Notes under the pieces: model-generated | Seen by the model: the letters and a program-made list of their open reading frames with translations, nothing else | Told to the model about the DNA's origin: nothing | The model's database searches: none | In this document: positions 10,915 through 21,399 of the stretch, piece by piece | How the letters are laid out: each line of letters begins with the position of its first letter | Numbering within the stretch: position 1 is the first letter of the stretch | Source of the DNA: Eonycteris spelaea | Lineage: Eukaryota; Chordata; Mammalia; Chiroptera; Pteropodidae | Length of the DNA stretch: 64,000 bases | Assembly (NCBI GenBank): GCA_003508835.1 | Contig: PUFA01000225.1 | Location: 248,001-312,000 of the forward strand | Direction: 5' to 3' | Position numbers and translations under genes: made by a program

Positions 10915-11345
10915 AAAACCATTCCTTCCGTAAACATTTACTAAATGCCTTTTATGTGCAGGACACTGTGCTGGATGCTGTGAGGATACGCGATGCCTGC
11001 CAGGTCTCTGACCTCTGGTTGCTTATAGTCTCACTGGGGAAATAAGGCATGTACTTGCAGAATCACAAAGAAAGGCAGTACTACAGAGAGAGCAGAAAAT
11101 ACTTGCTGAGGAGTACAGAGGAGGGAGGGCTCACACAAAGAAGAGTTTGAGTTGAGCCTTGAAGGGTGGAGAGAACTTAAATGAGCAAAGATGCTGGAGA
11201 GAGGTAGGGAGGAGAAGTGGGGTCTGACAAAGACATGCAGGACAGGGGTAACCAGAGCAACAAAACTCACAATGTATTTGAATATGAGCAAATGGACTAG
11301 TTTGGCTGGAGCTGCACTGCCTTCCACATAGAGGAAAGAGAGGGA
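10915..11345. repeat. Old interspersed repeat (L2-class?), possibly several pieces
   Basis: Shows the series taaatgccttttatgtgcag then gacactgtgctggatgctg and, further on, gagttgagccttgaaggg. Related text recurs at 16300-16400, 19540-19760, 40980-41340 and 53370-54010. The family is not named with confidence. Confidence 0.5.
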
Positions 11346-11399
11346 GATCAAGTTGGAAACACGGCTTTATCATTAAGGACCAAGAATAGAATGCCAAGG

Positions 11400-11600
11400 A
11401 ACGTGAATTTGGACTCAGAGTCTAGAAACCTATGTTCTAGCTCTAGGCTGACCTTCAGCCCACTGTGTGGTTTCAAAAAATCACTTTTCTTCCCTAGGCC
11501 TCGGTTTCCACATCTGAGAATTGTGGGGAAATAGACTAAATGATCTAAGTACTTTTCAGCTCGGCCTTTTGATTCTGTGATTCTTTGTTTTCCTTCTAAG
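11400..11600 (+). repeat. MIR/L2-type fragment
   Basis: Contains aggcctcggtttccacatct then gagaattgtgggg and ttttgattctgtgattc. Confidence 0.5.
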
Positions 11601-12509
11601 GCAATAGGAAGCCATGAAGTATACCACAGTGGGGGAGAGACGTGGTCATAGCTGTGTAGTAACCATGAGATCTTCAAGGGCAGCTCATTGCTTGACACAT
11701 TGTTAGTGCTCAAATTGAATAGATGGGGGGTGGTGACGTGGCTGTGGTAGAGAAACAGGGGTACATTTCATGAGCACATTAAGCTAACTTTAGGAAGTTG
11801 AGTTTCAAAACTGGAAGCCAGAATGTAATCAGTGTCAGGTAACTATAAAGATAAGCTGGGCAGAGGAGAGAAAAGAGTCCCTTCTTATGAAATAAACTCA
11901 GCTTCCTAACCAAGTCATTTTGGGGCAGGAAACAGTTTTCTAGAAACCAAGAAGAAAACCCAGCCACTCCTTTTTTCCCATGGCAAGTCCTAGGTTTGCA
12001 GCTCAGGGTTTTTCCTGCCTATGAAGACATCATAGTTGCTGACATCCGGGCTTCCTGCCCAATTGCATCACTTTGCAGGGAAACATAGGCATCCGGGTTT
12101 TGCTCTCTGGTGGCCAGGTAGAGGCCTTACCACTCCCAGGCCTGCAGTGCTGGAAGCTTTGTCGTGCCTTGCAGGCCCTGCTACCTCCCTGCAGGGTGGA
12201 GATGGGCGGAACAGCTGACTCTCATAAGTGTGCATTTTCGGTTCCTTGTCCTCGAAGTGACATCATTTCCCTTTCCTGTGTTTTTTCATCATGCTCTGTT
12301 TAACTAGCCCAACTTGCTGTCATTCTTTCTCCTGAGAATTTCTCTAACATAGCTGGGTTTCCAAAGCTGGCTAATTCTTCCTGCTACCTGCCTACAAAGT
12401 AGAAGAGACTGGGAAAACCTCTCCTGGAAGGGAAGTCTATGAACAAAAATTCAAACATATCCTTGATTAACAATTTCCTCACCTAGGAGAATAGCAATAT
12501 ACTCAATTC

Positions 12510-13165
12510 TTTTATTTTTTTTAATTTTTAATTTTTCAAATATACTTGGCATACTATATTATATTAATTTCAAGCATACAATATGGTGATTAGATAATTA
12601 TATAACTTACAAAGCAATCACTCTTAGTATCCATCTGACACCATACATAGTTATTACAATATTATTGACTATATTCCTTAGGCTATACTTTACATCCCCA
12701 CGACTAATTTGTAACTACCAATTTGGACTTCTTAATCCCTTCCCTTCTGTCTTTTCATCCACCCACCCTCAACCCTCCTCCCATCTGGCAACCATCAAAA
12801 TGTTCTCTGTATCTATGTGTTTGTTTCTGTTCTGTTCATTTATTTTGTTCTTTAGATTCCACATGTAAGTGAAATCATATGACACTTGTCTTTCTCTGTA
12901 TGACTTACTCAGCATAATACCTAGGTCCATTCATGTTGTTGCAGATGGCAAGATTTCATTCTTTTTATGGCTGAGTAATATTCCATTGTATATATGTACC
13001 ACCTCTTCTATATCTATTCATCCATTAATGGAATCCCAGGTTGCCTTCATATCTTGGCTATTGTAAATAATGCTGCGATGAACATGTGAATTCACAAGTC
13101 CCTTCAAAGTGATGTTTTGGGTTTCTTTTGATAAATACCCAGAAGTGGAATTAATTACTGAGTCC
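12510..13165 (-). mobile_element. L1 3' UTR and 3' end
   Basis: Antisense L1 tail, with landmarks attgactatattccttagg, tggcaaccatcaaaatgttc, tggctgagtaatattccatt and ggctattgtaaataatgctg. It continues abruptly into the 5' part of the same or a related L1 at 13166, so most of ORF2 is missing. Confidence 0.85.
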
Positions 13166-13393
13166 TTCTTTGTCTCTTGTTATAGTGTTTGTTTTAAAGT
13201 CCATTTTGTCTGGTATTAGTATTGTTACCCCAACTTTTTTGTGTCCATTTTTATGAGATATCTTTTTCCATTCCTTACTTTCAGTCTGTGCGTATCTTTC
13301 AATCTAAAGTGAGCCTCTTGTAGGCAACATATGTAAGGGTCTTGTTTTCTTTACCCTTATCTTTTGATTGAAGCATTTAACCTATTTCCCATT
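13166..13393 (-). mobile_element. L1 ORF2 start region (left half)
   Basis: Antisense to the start of ORF2 (endonuclease domain): taaagtccattttgtctggt and gtgagcctcttgtaggcaac, stopping at tttaacctatttcccatt. Confidence 0.7.
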
Positions 13394-13713
13394 CAGAAAA
13401 AAAAATGCAGCTCGCTAAACATTACTCAGAGAAATGCTACATTTTCTAGAATTTGCCATTTTCAGTGATCAAGAATTGCTATATTTTGTAAAAGGAAATG
13501 TTACTACTAAAACCAGAATGCTATAAATAGAATGATGTTGTTTGTTTTCAAAAACTGTTGTTATACTAGAGTGATGTAAAAATAATAATAAAAAAAAAAG
13601 TGAGATATTTTGAGACAAACTTTGGGGGTAAGGTCAGGACTATAATCTGCAAGTTATTTCAAAGTAAATGCAAGCACTGCTGGCAAGTCAAGGCAAACAG
13701 AAAATGGGTTCAT
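13394..13713. other. Unidentified 320-bp insertion in L1
   Basis: Interrupts the L1 between ctatttcccatt (13382-13393) and ccatttacattt (13714-13725). These two are near copies of one another and probably the target-site duplication. The insert has A-rich runs (13397-13405 and 13578-13600) but no recognised family. Confidence 0.5.
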
Positions 13714-14789
13714 CCATTTACATTTAAAGTAATCATTGATAGATATATGGTTATTATTTTAATATTCATATTTTCATCTTTTTTTTCTTCTTTTTAAAGA
13801 TAAATCTCTCCAACTTTTTTTTTTTTTTTTGGAATATTGGTTTGGTGTTGATAAACTTTACTCTTTTCTTGTCTGGGAAGCTTTTTATCTATTCTTTGAT
13901 TCTAAATGATAGCTTTGCTAGGTAGAGTAATCTTTGTTGTAGAAACTTGCTTTTTATCACTTTGACTATTTCATGCCAGTCCTTTTGGCATCCAAAGTTT
14001 CTGTTGAGAAATCAGCTGACAGTCTTATGGGAGCTCCCTTGGTTGCAGGTAACTAATTGCTTTTCTCTTGCTGCTTTTAAGATTCTCTGTTTGTCTTTAA
14101 ACTTTTGGCATTTTAATTCTGATGTGTTTTGGTGTGGGCCTCTATAGGTTCACCTTATTTGGGATTCTCTGAACTTCCTGGGGTTATATGTATATTTCTT
14201 TCTCTAGGTTAGGGAAGTTTTCTGTCCTTATTTCTCCAAATACACTTTTAATTCCTTGTCCTCTTTCTTCTCCTTCTGATATCCCTATAATGCAAAAGTT
14301 GTTACCCTTGGTGTTGTCTCAGAGGCCTCTTAAAATATCCTCATTTCTTGTACTTTTTTGTTGTTGCTCTTCTGATTGGGTGTTTTCTGCTACCTTATCT
14401 TCTAAATCACTGCTTTGATCCTCTGCTTCATCTAATGTACTGTTGATTCCTCCTAAGGTATTCATCATTTCGGTTACTGTAGTCTTCATTGCTTTTTATA
14501 TTTTTGTCTCCGTTTTTATGTTTTATATTTCTTTGTTAAAGTTCTCACTGATTTCATCTACTCTTCCCTTGAGTTCACTGAGCATCCTCACAACCAGTGT
14601 ATTGAACTCTGCATATAGTAGATTGCTTATCTCCATTTTGTTTAATTCTTTTTCTGGAGCTTTGTTCTGTTCTTTTATTTGTAACATGTTTCTTTGTTTT
14701 CCCATTTTGGCTGCCTCCCTGTGTTTGTTTATATGCATTACAAAAGGCTGCTATGTCTCCTGGTCTTAGTAGAGAGGCTTTATGTAGTA
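13714..14789 (-). pseudogene. L1 ORF2 5' end and ORF1, decayed
   Basis: Continues the L1 on the minus strand. The frame ending at 14523 reads like the N-terminal region of L1 ORF1p: a basic MGKQRNMLQIKEQN segment followed by a coiled-coil-like stretch to 14738. ORF1p is an RNA-binding protein of the L1 ribonucleoprotein. Stops follow towards lower coordinates, so it cannot be made whole. Confidence 0.7.
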
Positions 14790-16090
14790 AGGTGTGCTGT
14801 AGGGCCCAGTGGCACTGTCTTCCCTGGTCATCAGATGTATCTTTTGGATGGGTTGTATGTGGTCTCCTGTTATAGTTGAGCTTTCATTGGTATTTGCACA
14901 TCAGTGGGAGGGATTAACTTTCAGGCTGATTTGTTAAGAGGACTGGCCAGTGAGGGACTGACCTTATGGAGCAGACTCACTTTAGCTGGACCCTGGTTCC
15001 TGCTCAGTCCACCCTTTGGGTGTGTTATTCTCGTATGAAGCCCCAGTTGGTGCTCCAGCTCAGCCCAATGCTGGCCACCACATGTGCTGGCCCGGGGGCC
15101 TCCTTGGAGAGGCCCCACCGCAAGCCAAGTTCAACAGCAGCCTGGGACAATTCCAGGGCCACCTGGCATGAGCCACCAAGCAACTGCATATAGACGCCAC
15201 TTGCGCTGAGCTTAGAGTAGCCTAGGGAGGCCAAGCCATGAACAAAGGCCAGCTGCCATTAGCACGAAAGGTTCAGGACATGCTGAGGTCAGACTCTGCT
15301 TCTTTAGGTTTTACAAACCTTTGAGATAGTTTAGAAAATTCCACAGCATGTGCCAAAACAGGCCAATAGTCTGGAAAAGTTTCCAGAAGCAACTTGGGTG
15401 GGACCACAAGTTGGGGGAGTAGGGTCTCAGGTAATCACCTGACTGGAGTAAATGGTGTAAGCCAGGTTGTTGGAGACTCGGATATGGTGGTTGCCTGTTC
15501 CTTCATGCCAGAGGGGGCAAAGCCCCGCAAAGAAATAATGGATTCTACCAGCACTCTGCCTGGGAGAAAGCTGCCCCTCCAGCCCTCTCCCCGAAACCAG
15601 ACGATTCAGTTTCTCCCTGTATGTCCCTGGCACCTTTCAAACTGTTACCCCAGCACTGGAGCTCAGAGCAATTGATTCCCTCAGAGAGTAAGTCCATGCA
15701 CAAGCCTTTTAAGAGGAATTCCAGCCACCTTCTGCCTCGCTCAGCCAGAAGAGACTCCTATTAAACATCACTTCTAGCCACACAGACATAATGCCATTGC
15801 CACAACACAACCACCCAGAGGTTACCACAGAGGGACGTTGTCTGCATTCTGCTTCAGGGGCATCTCATCTAAAGTTGTACTTTGCTCTTCTTGGGATAGG
15901 TGTGGGGGATGTTTTGGAAGTGTTGAGGAAAAGTAGGTGAAATTGGTATTTCTTGCATTCTTTCTTCCCATGCACAGGACTGCTGGATCACATTATACCC
16001 AAGTGGGCTGCGCCCAGGTTAGCAAGATCCCCAAAGGGCTTTTAGCTCAGGAGAGGGGTGGGAGACACTGATCTTCAGGCTGTGGAGTTA
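14790..16090 (-). mobile_element. L1 5' UTR
   Basis: GC-richer sequence directly 5' of ORF1 on the minus strand, with scattered CpGs. It would hold the internal L1 promoter. The frames at 14921-15675 lie in it. The upstream limit is approximate. Confidence 0.55.
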
Positions 16091-16294
16091 AGGACTATAA
16101 GACAACAATTGGGAACCAAATCAAAACCAAAGCCAGAGGGGCCAGACAGAAGCGACACTATTTCTCACTATGGGCTAGAAACAGAGACAGCAGCACAAGT
16201 GGTAGAGGGTGCCAGTGGAGGATAAGAGGGAGCCCAAGAGATTCCTAAAGCTAAAAGACAAAGCCACAAGCTTCTTCCAAGAGGGATTGCCTTT

Positions 16295-16370
16295 GCTTCA
16301 TTCATTTATTTATTCATCCATTAATTCATTCAAGGAATATTTATTTGCTGAGTGCAGACATTTACAAAGT
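16295..16370 (-). repeat. Old repeat with (ATTT)-like run
   Basis: cattcatttatttattcatc then cattaattcattcaaggaat precedes tttatttgctgagtgcag, the reversed end of an L2-class element. Confidence 0.5.
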
Positions 16371-16599
16371 AGCTGTCCTTAAGGAGCTCGATCTGGAAAG
16401 AAGAGATGGATGCCAAGATACTTCTGACTTGTCAAGAACTGGAAAACTACTCTGGGTCCCAGGGAGCTCCAATGAATGTGGGGATGAAGAGGAAGTTGCA
16501 GAAGGAAGACCGCTTTCTGCCCTGGGGGTGAGGTGAATGTTCTGGGAAGTTAAATCTAGGCTGAGGTAGAGATATGACAACAATAGAATGCAACTACAG

Positions 16600-16790
16600 G
16601 CTTTTCTGTTGCTTGTAGCACCTACTGTGTATCAGTCACTAAGTACTTCATAAAATATTAACTCATTCAATCCTCGGGCAACCATATAAAATAGATTTGA
16701 TTATTCTCTTCATTTTCCAAATAAGGAAACTAAGGCATAGAGTCTTCATTGAATGGCTAGGAAAGTGACCAGACAGAGGCATCCAAACCA
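16600..16790 (-). repeat. MIR
   Basis: Antisense order: cacctactgtgtatcagtca, ctcattcaatcctcgggcaa, ataaggaaactaaggcatag. Confidence 0.65.
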
Positions 16791-17589
16791 GGGGAATGCT
16801 GAGTCACGCTTATCTCCTGGAATAAAAGCTGGATTCTGAACCCTCTCCTGGGCCCAAGTGCCTAGATCAAGCCTAGTGCCTGTGCAGAAGAGTCTTCTTT
16901 GCAACAATTTACTGACAGTGATTTCATGCAGATGTCTGAGACTGGGGTAGTTGAATGTCTTTCAGTAACAGAACTGGAAGAATTGATTATCTCTAGAACA
17001 CACTAGAGCTCATAACAACTTTTTAAGAATTTATCATCCTCCAAACTCCTCGGCCAATTGTGATACACTGACCCCTGAACCTCCAGGAACAGTCAGTTTG
17101 CTTCTGCCACTCTCATCTAGACATTCATTCACAGCTGTGTGGGGGACATCAAGTGATGAGTGTCTGCCAGGGATTGGTAGGAATGAGTGGAACAAAGTTT
17201 TGAGAGTCAAGGGAAGAGTTCTACTGGGATAAGTCTGTGACAGAGGAAGAGCCGATCACAGGTGAGCCTCCCCGAGGGGTGTGTGAATAATGGGGAAAGT
17301 TGGGAAGGTTGCCCAGAGCCTGGCTGACAATACAGAAACTGCCAGCACCATATCAGGGACTCAACCGAGGACCTCCCAGAGATGCAGACCTAGAGGAAAG
17401 CACCGTTGGCCTGGGCTACTGCCATTTGTTTCACTCGCTAGTTTAAAAATGTATAAGAGTAAGACTTTCTCAAAACAACAGTATTTTATGGGACATAAGA
17501 TTAGAAAAGTTGAGAGTCATCAAATAGCAGCAACCATCTATTTCAATGAGCACCAACCATATATCTACTATAAATGGTATCTCAAATCG
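16791..17589. other. Intergenic, no gene seen
   Basis: Includes a plus-strand frame of 100 codons (17290-17592) without family features. No repeat identified. Confidence 0.4.
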
Positions 17590-17720
17590 TAACAATTCCG
17601 TGAAGCAACTATCTCCTGCATCTGTACAGATGAGGACGCCGAAGCTCAGATTAAGTAAATTAACACAACTTCTGGGCAAGTACTAAAAGGCAGCCACCCT
17701 AGGTATATGCAGCTCAGCAA
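17590..17720 (-). repeat. MIR fragment
   Basis: ctgtacagatgaggacgccg then aagctcagattaagtaaatt and acaacttctgggcaag. Confidence 0.5.
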
Positions 17721-18004
17721 TTTGCTCTAGAAGAAGGAAGGAGGACAGAGTGTCCTCTAGGAGGAACCCAAACACAACTGGGGCTGGAACATCATGTAAT
17801 GCATTCAGAAGCCAACTTCTGTTTCTTTGCTTTGTGCTGGTCCATAAATTCCTGTGTAATTTCACAGGCTTGTTGCCAGTAAGTCCAGACCCCTTTCTGC
17901 TCACCTGGATTTAATTGTCTGCATTGCTGATTTCCTGGGTTATGTAGCCTCGGCCAGAGCAAAGTGAACTCTCCCAGCAGCCAGGGAAGAGACCACTGGA
18001 GCCA

Positions 18005-18215
18005 GGAAGATTGGACCTGGCCTCACTTTTAAGATCTGCGGTCCTTTATCCATGTGACCTTGGCAAGTCCCCCCACCGCCCCAGCCTCAGATGCCTTGCT
18101 GATCAAATGGAGATAATACCTTTATCTCCCCCTCCTTTGGCCTCTGAGGCTTGAGAGAGATCATTTACATAAAAGTGCCTGGCACAGTCCTGCACAAGCT
18201 ATGGGTTCCTTCTTC
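18005..18215 (+). repeat. MIR
   Basis: ccttggcaagtccccccacc, then gatcaaatggagataatacc, then gagatcatttacataaaag and tgcctggcacagtcc. Confidence 0.7.
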
Positions 18216-18634
18216 TTGCACCCTTCTAGCTCCTGTGCACCCTTTTTCCACATTCTTCTAGCAGTTGAAGATGAGCGCTAGATTTCTCAAAGGGGCTTGC
18301 AAGGGGCTGATGGAAGACTGAGAAGGTATGGTTTGGGAGAAAATTTTAAACTTGGCTCCTTTGCAGCTATTTGTTAAGTATCAGTTCTGTGAAAACAGCA
18401 CCAACAAAAACAAAAACAAAAGCACAACTCTAGGAACTACAAAAGAGGTAAGAAAGAGAGAGAAAAACTCCTTTTCCTTAAATATTTCCTCTTCCTCCTC
18501 TTCTACTGCTACATCTTCAACCATTGATATAGCAATATGTCTTTCATGCAAGTATAGCTCATTATGCCAGTAAGCCTCCTCTTCCAGTCTCCCATCATGC
18601 ACGCAAGATGTGCAGGCAACATTCCATCATGATT

Positions 18635-19200
18635 GAGGTCTCAGGCTTTGGAATAGGACACTCTGAGTTTGGAACCGTTAAAAGATAAACTAAGGCATAT
18701 CAAAAATGTTATGAGTTTATTTGAGCAAAAATCAATTCCAAACCAGAAGGGATTAGGAGTGCTCCACTAAAGGAGCCAGGAGAAAGAAAATCTCAAGAAG
18801 GTGCAGAAGCAATGAAGAATATTATTTGGTTGGCTATAGCTTAAAGCCTAGCTGGTTGTTTGGGATTGGTTGTCCTTAGTGTTTCAATTTCATAAATCAA
18901 GGCATTTCCGAGCTTAGATTTTGGTTTGCTTACATGGGCTGTCATGGCATTAGTCTCACTGCAGTCTAAGGATGTCCTTCTTTAATTAATATAATCCCAA
19001 TTCCACAACTAGGGCTGCATGACGCCAGGTGTGTCATTGAAACTTGCTAAGCTTTAGACTTCTTCATCTGTATAATTGGGTTGGTCAGTAGCCTTTACTT
19101 TAGAGGATTATCGTGAGGAGTAAAGGAGAAGGCAGAAGTAAAGCTTTCACGTCAGTGCCTGGCACATAATGAGTGCTCAGCATGCATACATTGTCATCGA
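18635..19200 (+). repeat. MIR interrupted by an LTR-like insert
   Basis: The MIR begins with gaggtctcaggctttggaat at 18636, breaks off at ggaacc (18671-18676) and resumes at aatcccaattccacaac (18993 on), ending near gcctggcacataatgagtgc. Most of the span is the insert listed separately. Confidence 0.6.
18677..18992 (-). mobile_element. LTR-like insertion
   Basis: About 316 bp between the two MIR halves. On the minus strand it carries AATAAA (complement of gtttatttgag at about 18715-18725). The sequence gttaaaagataaactaaggc resembles the edge of known mammalian LTRs from memory. The family was not fixed. Confidence 0.45.
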
Positions 19201-19204
19201 CATT

Positions 19205-19530
19205 ATGGATCATTCTGGAACCAGGTTCCCTGAATTGGAAGCCCCTGACTATGCTGCTTATGAGCTATGTGACTTCAGGTAGGTTACTTAACCTCTCTGT
19301 GGCCCTGTGTTCTCCCTAGGGTTTAATTATCTTATGGCCAGCATTCACTGAGGTGGCCTTTTTTTACTTTATTTTACTGTCAGTACTTCTATAAAACTGT
19401 CATTGGATTTAAATGAAATATATATATTCACATCATAATATATTATGCATAGTTCTTAGACTATTGTCCAGCACATAGAAAGCACTATATAAAGGTTTGC
19501 TGTTATTATTGTTTAATTTTATCGATCATT
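19205..19530 (+). repeat. MIR
   Basis: tgagctatgtgacttcaggt, then taggttacttaacctctctg, later tgtccagcacatagaaagca. The middle part is altered. Confidence 0.55.
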
Positions 19531-19539
19531 TTTCAAGAA

Positions 19540-19760
19540 ATGAGATTTAACACCTACTAAGTGCCAGGCAGTGAGGAAACCAAACTATCCTTATCTTTAT
19601 GGAGTTTACAGTGTGTGGAAACAGATAATAAACAAAATAGGATGCTGGGGGCAGAAGGTATAAGGTGTGCTGAAGGTGGAAGTGCGGATTTTATATTTAA
19701 ACAGGATTTCTTTTGAGTAAGGCCTGAAGGAGATGGAGGTGTCTGGGGGAGGCACACCCC
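19540..19760. repeat. Old interspersed repeat (L2-class?)
   Basis: Contains aacacctactaagtgccagg then gagtttacagtgtgtggaaa and cagataataaacaaaatagg, related to the 10.9 kb copy. Confidence 0.5.
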
Positions 19761-20009
19761 AAGGCAGTCATAAAAGACAGTAATGCTATGACAACCCTGG
19801 TTCTATTGTCATCCAGCTGGCTCAGGATGGATGTCCATCCAAGGTCATGTTGGAAAAGTTGAGTCCTCTGAATAGCCTGTCAATCCCATTAAAGCATAAT
19901 ACTGGAGGATTTTTTAAAGCCTCGCCCCCTGCTGGGGTCACCAGCTGTGGGATGGGGGTGCGTGGGGGCGCCTTCACCTTACCTGACGCTCACAGCAGCA
20001 CTTTCAGAC

Positions 20010-20140
20010 TGGTGTTATATCGCCTTTTTACAGAAGACACTGAGACTTAGAGACATAAGTAATTTGTTCAAAGCCACATAAGATCGGAACAAGGTCTGCC
20101 TGACTTCAGAGGTCCTACTCTGTCTACTAAGACATACTCT
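20010..20140 (-). repeat. MIR fragment
   Basis: tttttacagaagacactgag, acttagagacataagtaatt and agccacataagatcggaac. Confidence 0.6.
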
Positions 20141-20866
20141 GTGAACTCTCTTGCTCAGGTAGGAATACAGGAAGGGTACTTCAGCCAGCCAGCCACAGTA
20201 TAAATATTGACTCAGGAAAGTGCATATAAAGTGCTTATTTCAGCACCTGGTGCACAGCAGAGGCTGTGTCAGTTATTGTTGTCCTTAACCATCCGAGGAG
20301 TGTCCATCCAGAATTTGTGCCCATTTTGGCATCTCTCCATTCTACCCAGGATATCCCGTGTCCGGGGCTGTACTCATTCAGTTTTGCCACCATGATAACC
20401 ACCCCTCTGTTAGAAACACCCTTCTCTAGCCCCACATGTATACCCATGGAAGATGAATTTAGGGTCAGAGAAGGTGTATGTAGGGTGGGAGCAGTAAGAA
20501 ATAAATGACAGAAAGAGATAAAGACAGAGAACATCAGAGAGAGAAAAAAGGCAGAGATACAGAGAAAGGGGAGATCAGAAGTGAAATGATGTCAAGGAAT
20601 TGGTGGTCAGAAGCCCTCTGTCCATCTTCCTGATCATTACATAAAGGACAGGGGCTGGAGAGAGACCTCTAAGACCCAGTTCAAAACCCTTCTTTGCATT
20701 ATCTTACTTTGGGACTCTGAATAAATTCTTATCTCTCTCTAGACCTCAGTTTCCCCATCTAGTTTTATGTTCTTTAAGGCTCCATTCATTTCTAATAGTC
20801 AACATTTAGGACTCCCTGAGTAACCCTCCTTGAATCAGAAGACACTTCCACTCATTGGAAAAACAG

Positions 20867-21303
20867 TTTATTCAGAAAAATCAGTACAATATGCACTACA
20901 GGATATTGCTCAGCTCACATCATAAACATAAGATAAACAAATTCACAATAAATTAGGGGGAAGCCAAACCTTTTTCTCCAGGATGGCCCACAGGCCCTTT
21001 CGAGGGACATATTTCATTATAAATACGACAGTAGACTATTAAGTTTCTTTCAGGTAGGATCAGACAGCCTGAGCCAAGCCAGTTGGACTTTTAGCTACAA
21101 GGTGACATCTGCTCAAATGTAGATTTTTCCCTATAATACCTCAGCTTCAGAGGAAAGAATTTCAAGTCAGCAGAGAGATGACCTCAAAAAGACCCTTATT
21201 TGCATGAAAATGGGCCTTCCCCAACACCTTCCTCTTCAAAGTGAGCTGTCTCCTACTGGAAATCTCAGGGCTGTTCACCCCTGGGTAATCAGGTTCATTG
21301 TCA
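20867..21303 (-). terminator. IL19: IL19 3' UTR with poly(A) signal
   Basis: The stretch follows the IL19 stop codon. The first good AATAAA on the minus strand is the complement of 20867-20872, 432-437 bases past the stop. This would set the mRNA end at about 20840-20855. No extended AU-rich element like that of IL20 is evident, although aatttattgtg occurs near 20950. Confidence 0.7.
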
Positions 21304-21399
21304 TCAGGCAGTGGAAGTTCCTTGATGATTCTTGTGAATCCAGGCCAAAAAGATATCCAGCTCTCCCAGAGACTTGAGGGCAGCAGACTGGACTTCAAG
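21304..21399 (-). CDS. IL19: IL19 coding exon 5 and stop
   Basis: Holds 31 codons from LEVQSAALKSLGELDIFLAW to the C-terminal tail NHQGTSTA, then TGA at 21304-21306. The tail differs from human but has the same length. The acceptor is TTTCAG. Confidence 0.95.
   Translation of the reverse strand, partial: LEVQSAALKSLGELDIFLAWIHKNHQGTSTA

Noticed and set aside
14443..14769. 108-codon plus-strand hydrophobic frame that looks like a membrane protein
   Set aside because: It is antisense to the L1 ORF1 start; the hydrophobicity comes from reading A-rich coiled-coil codons backwards.
18381..18602. Acidic frame on minus strand (EEEEE run)
   Set aside because: Encoded by a CTT/CTC-rich low-complexity stretch, no homology.
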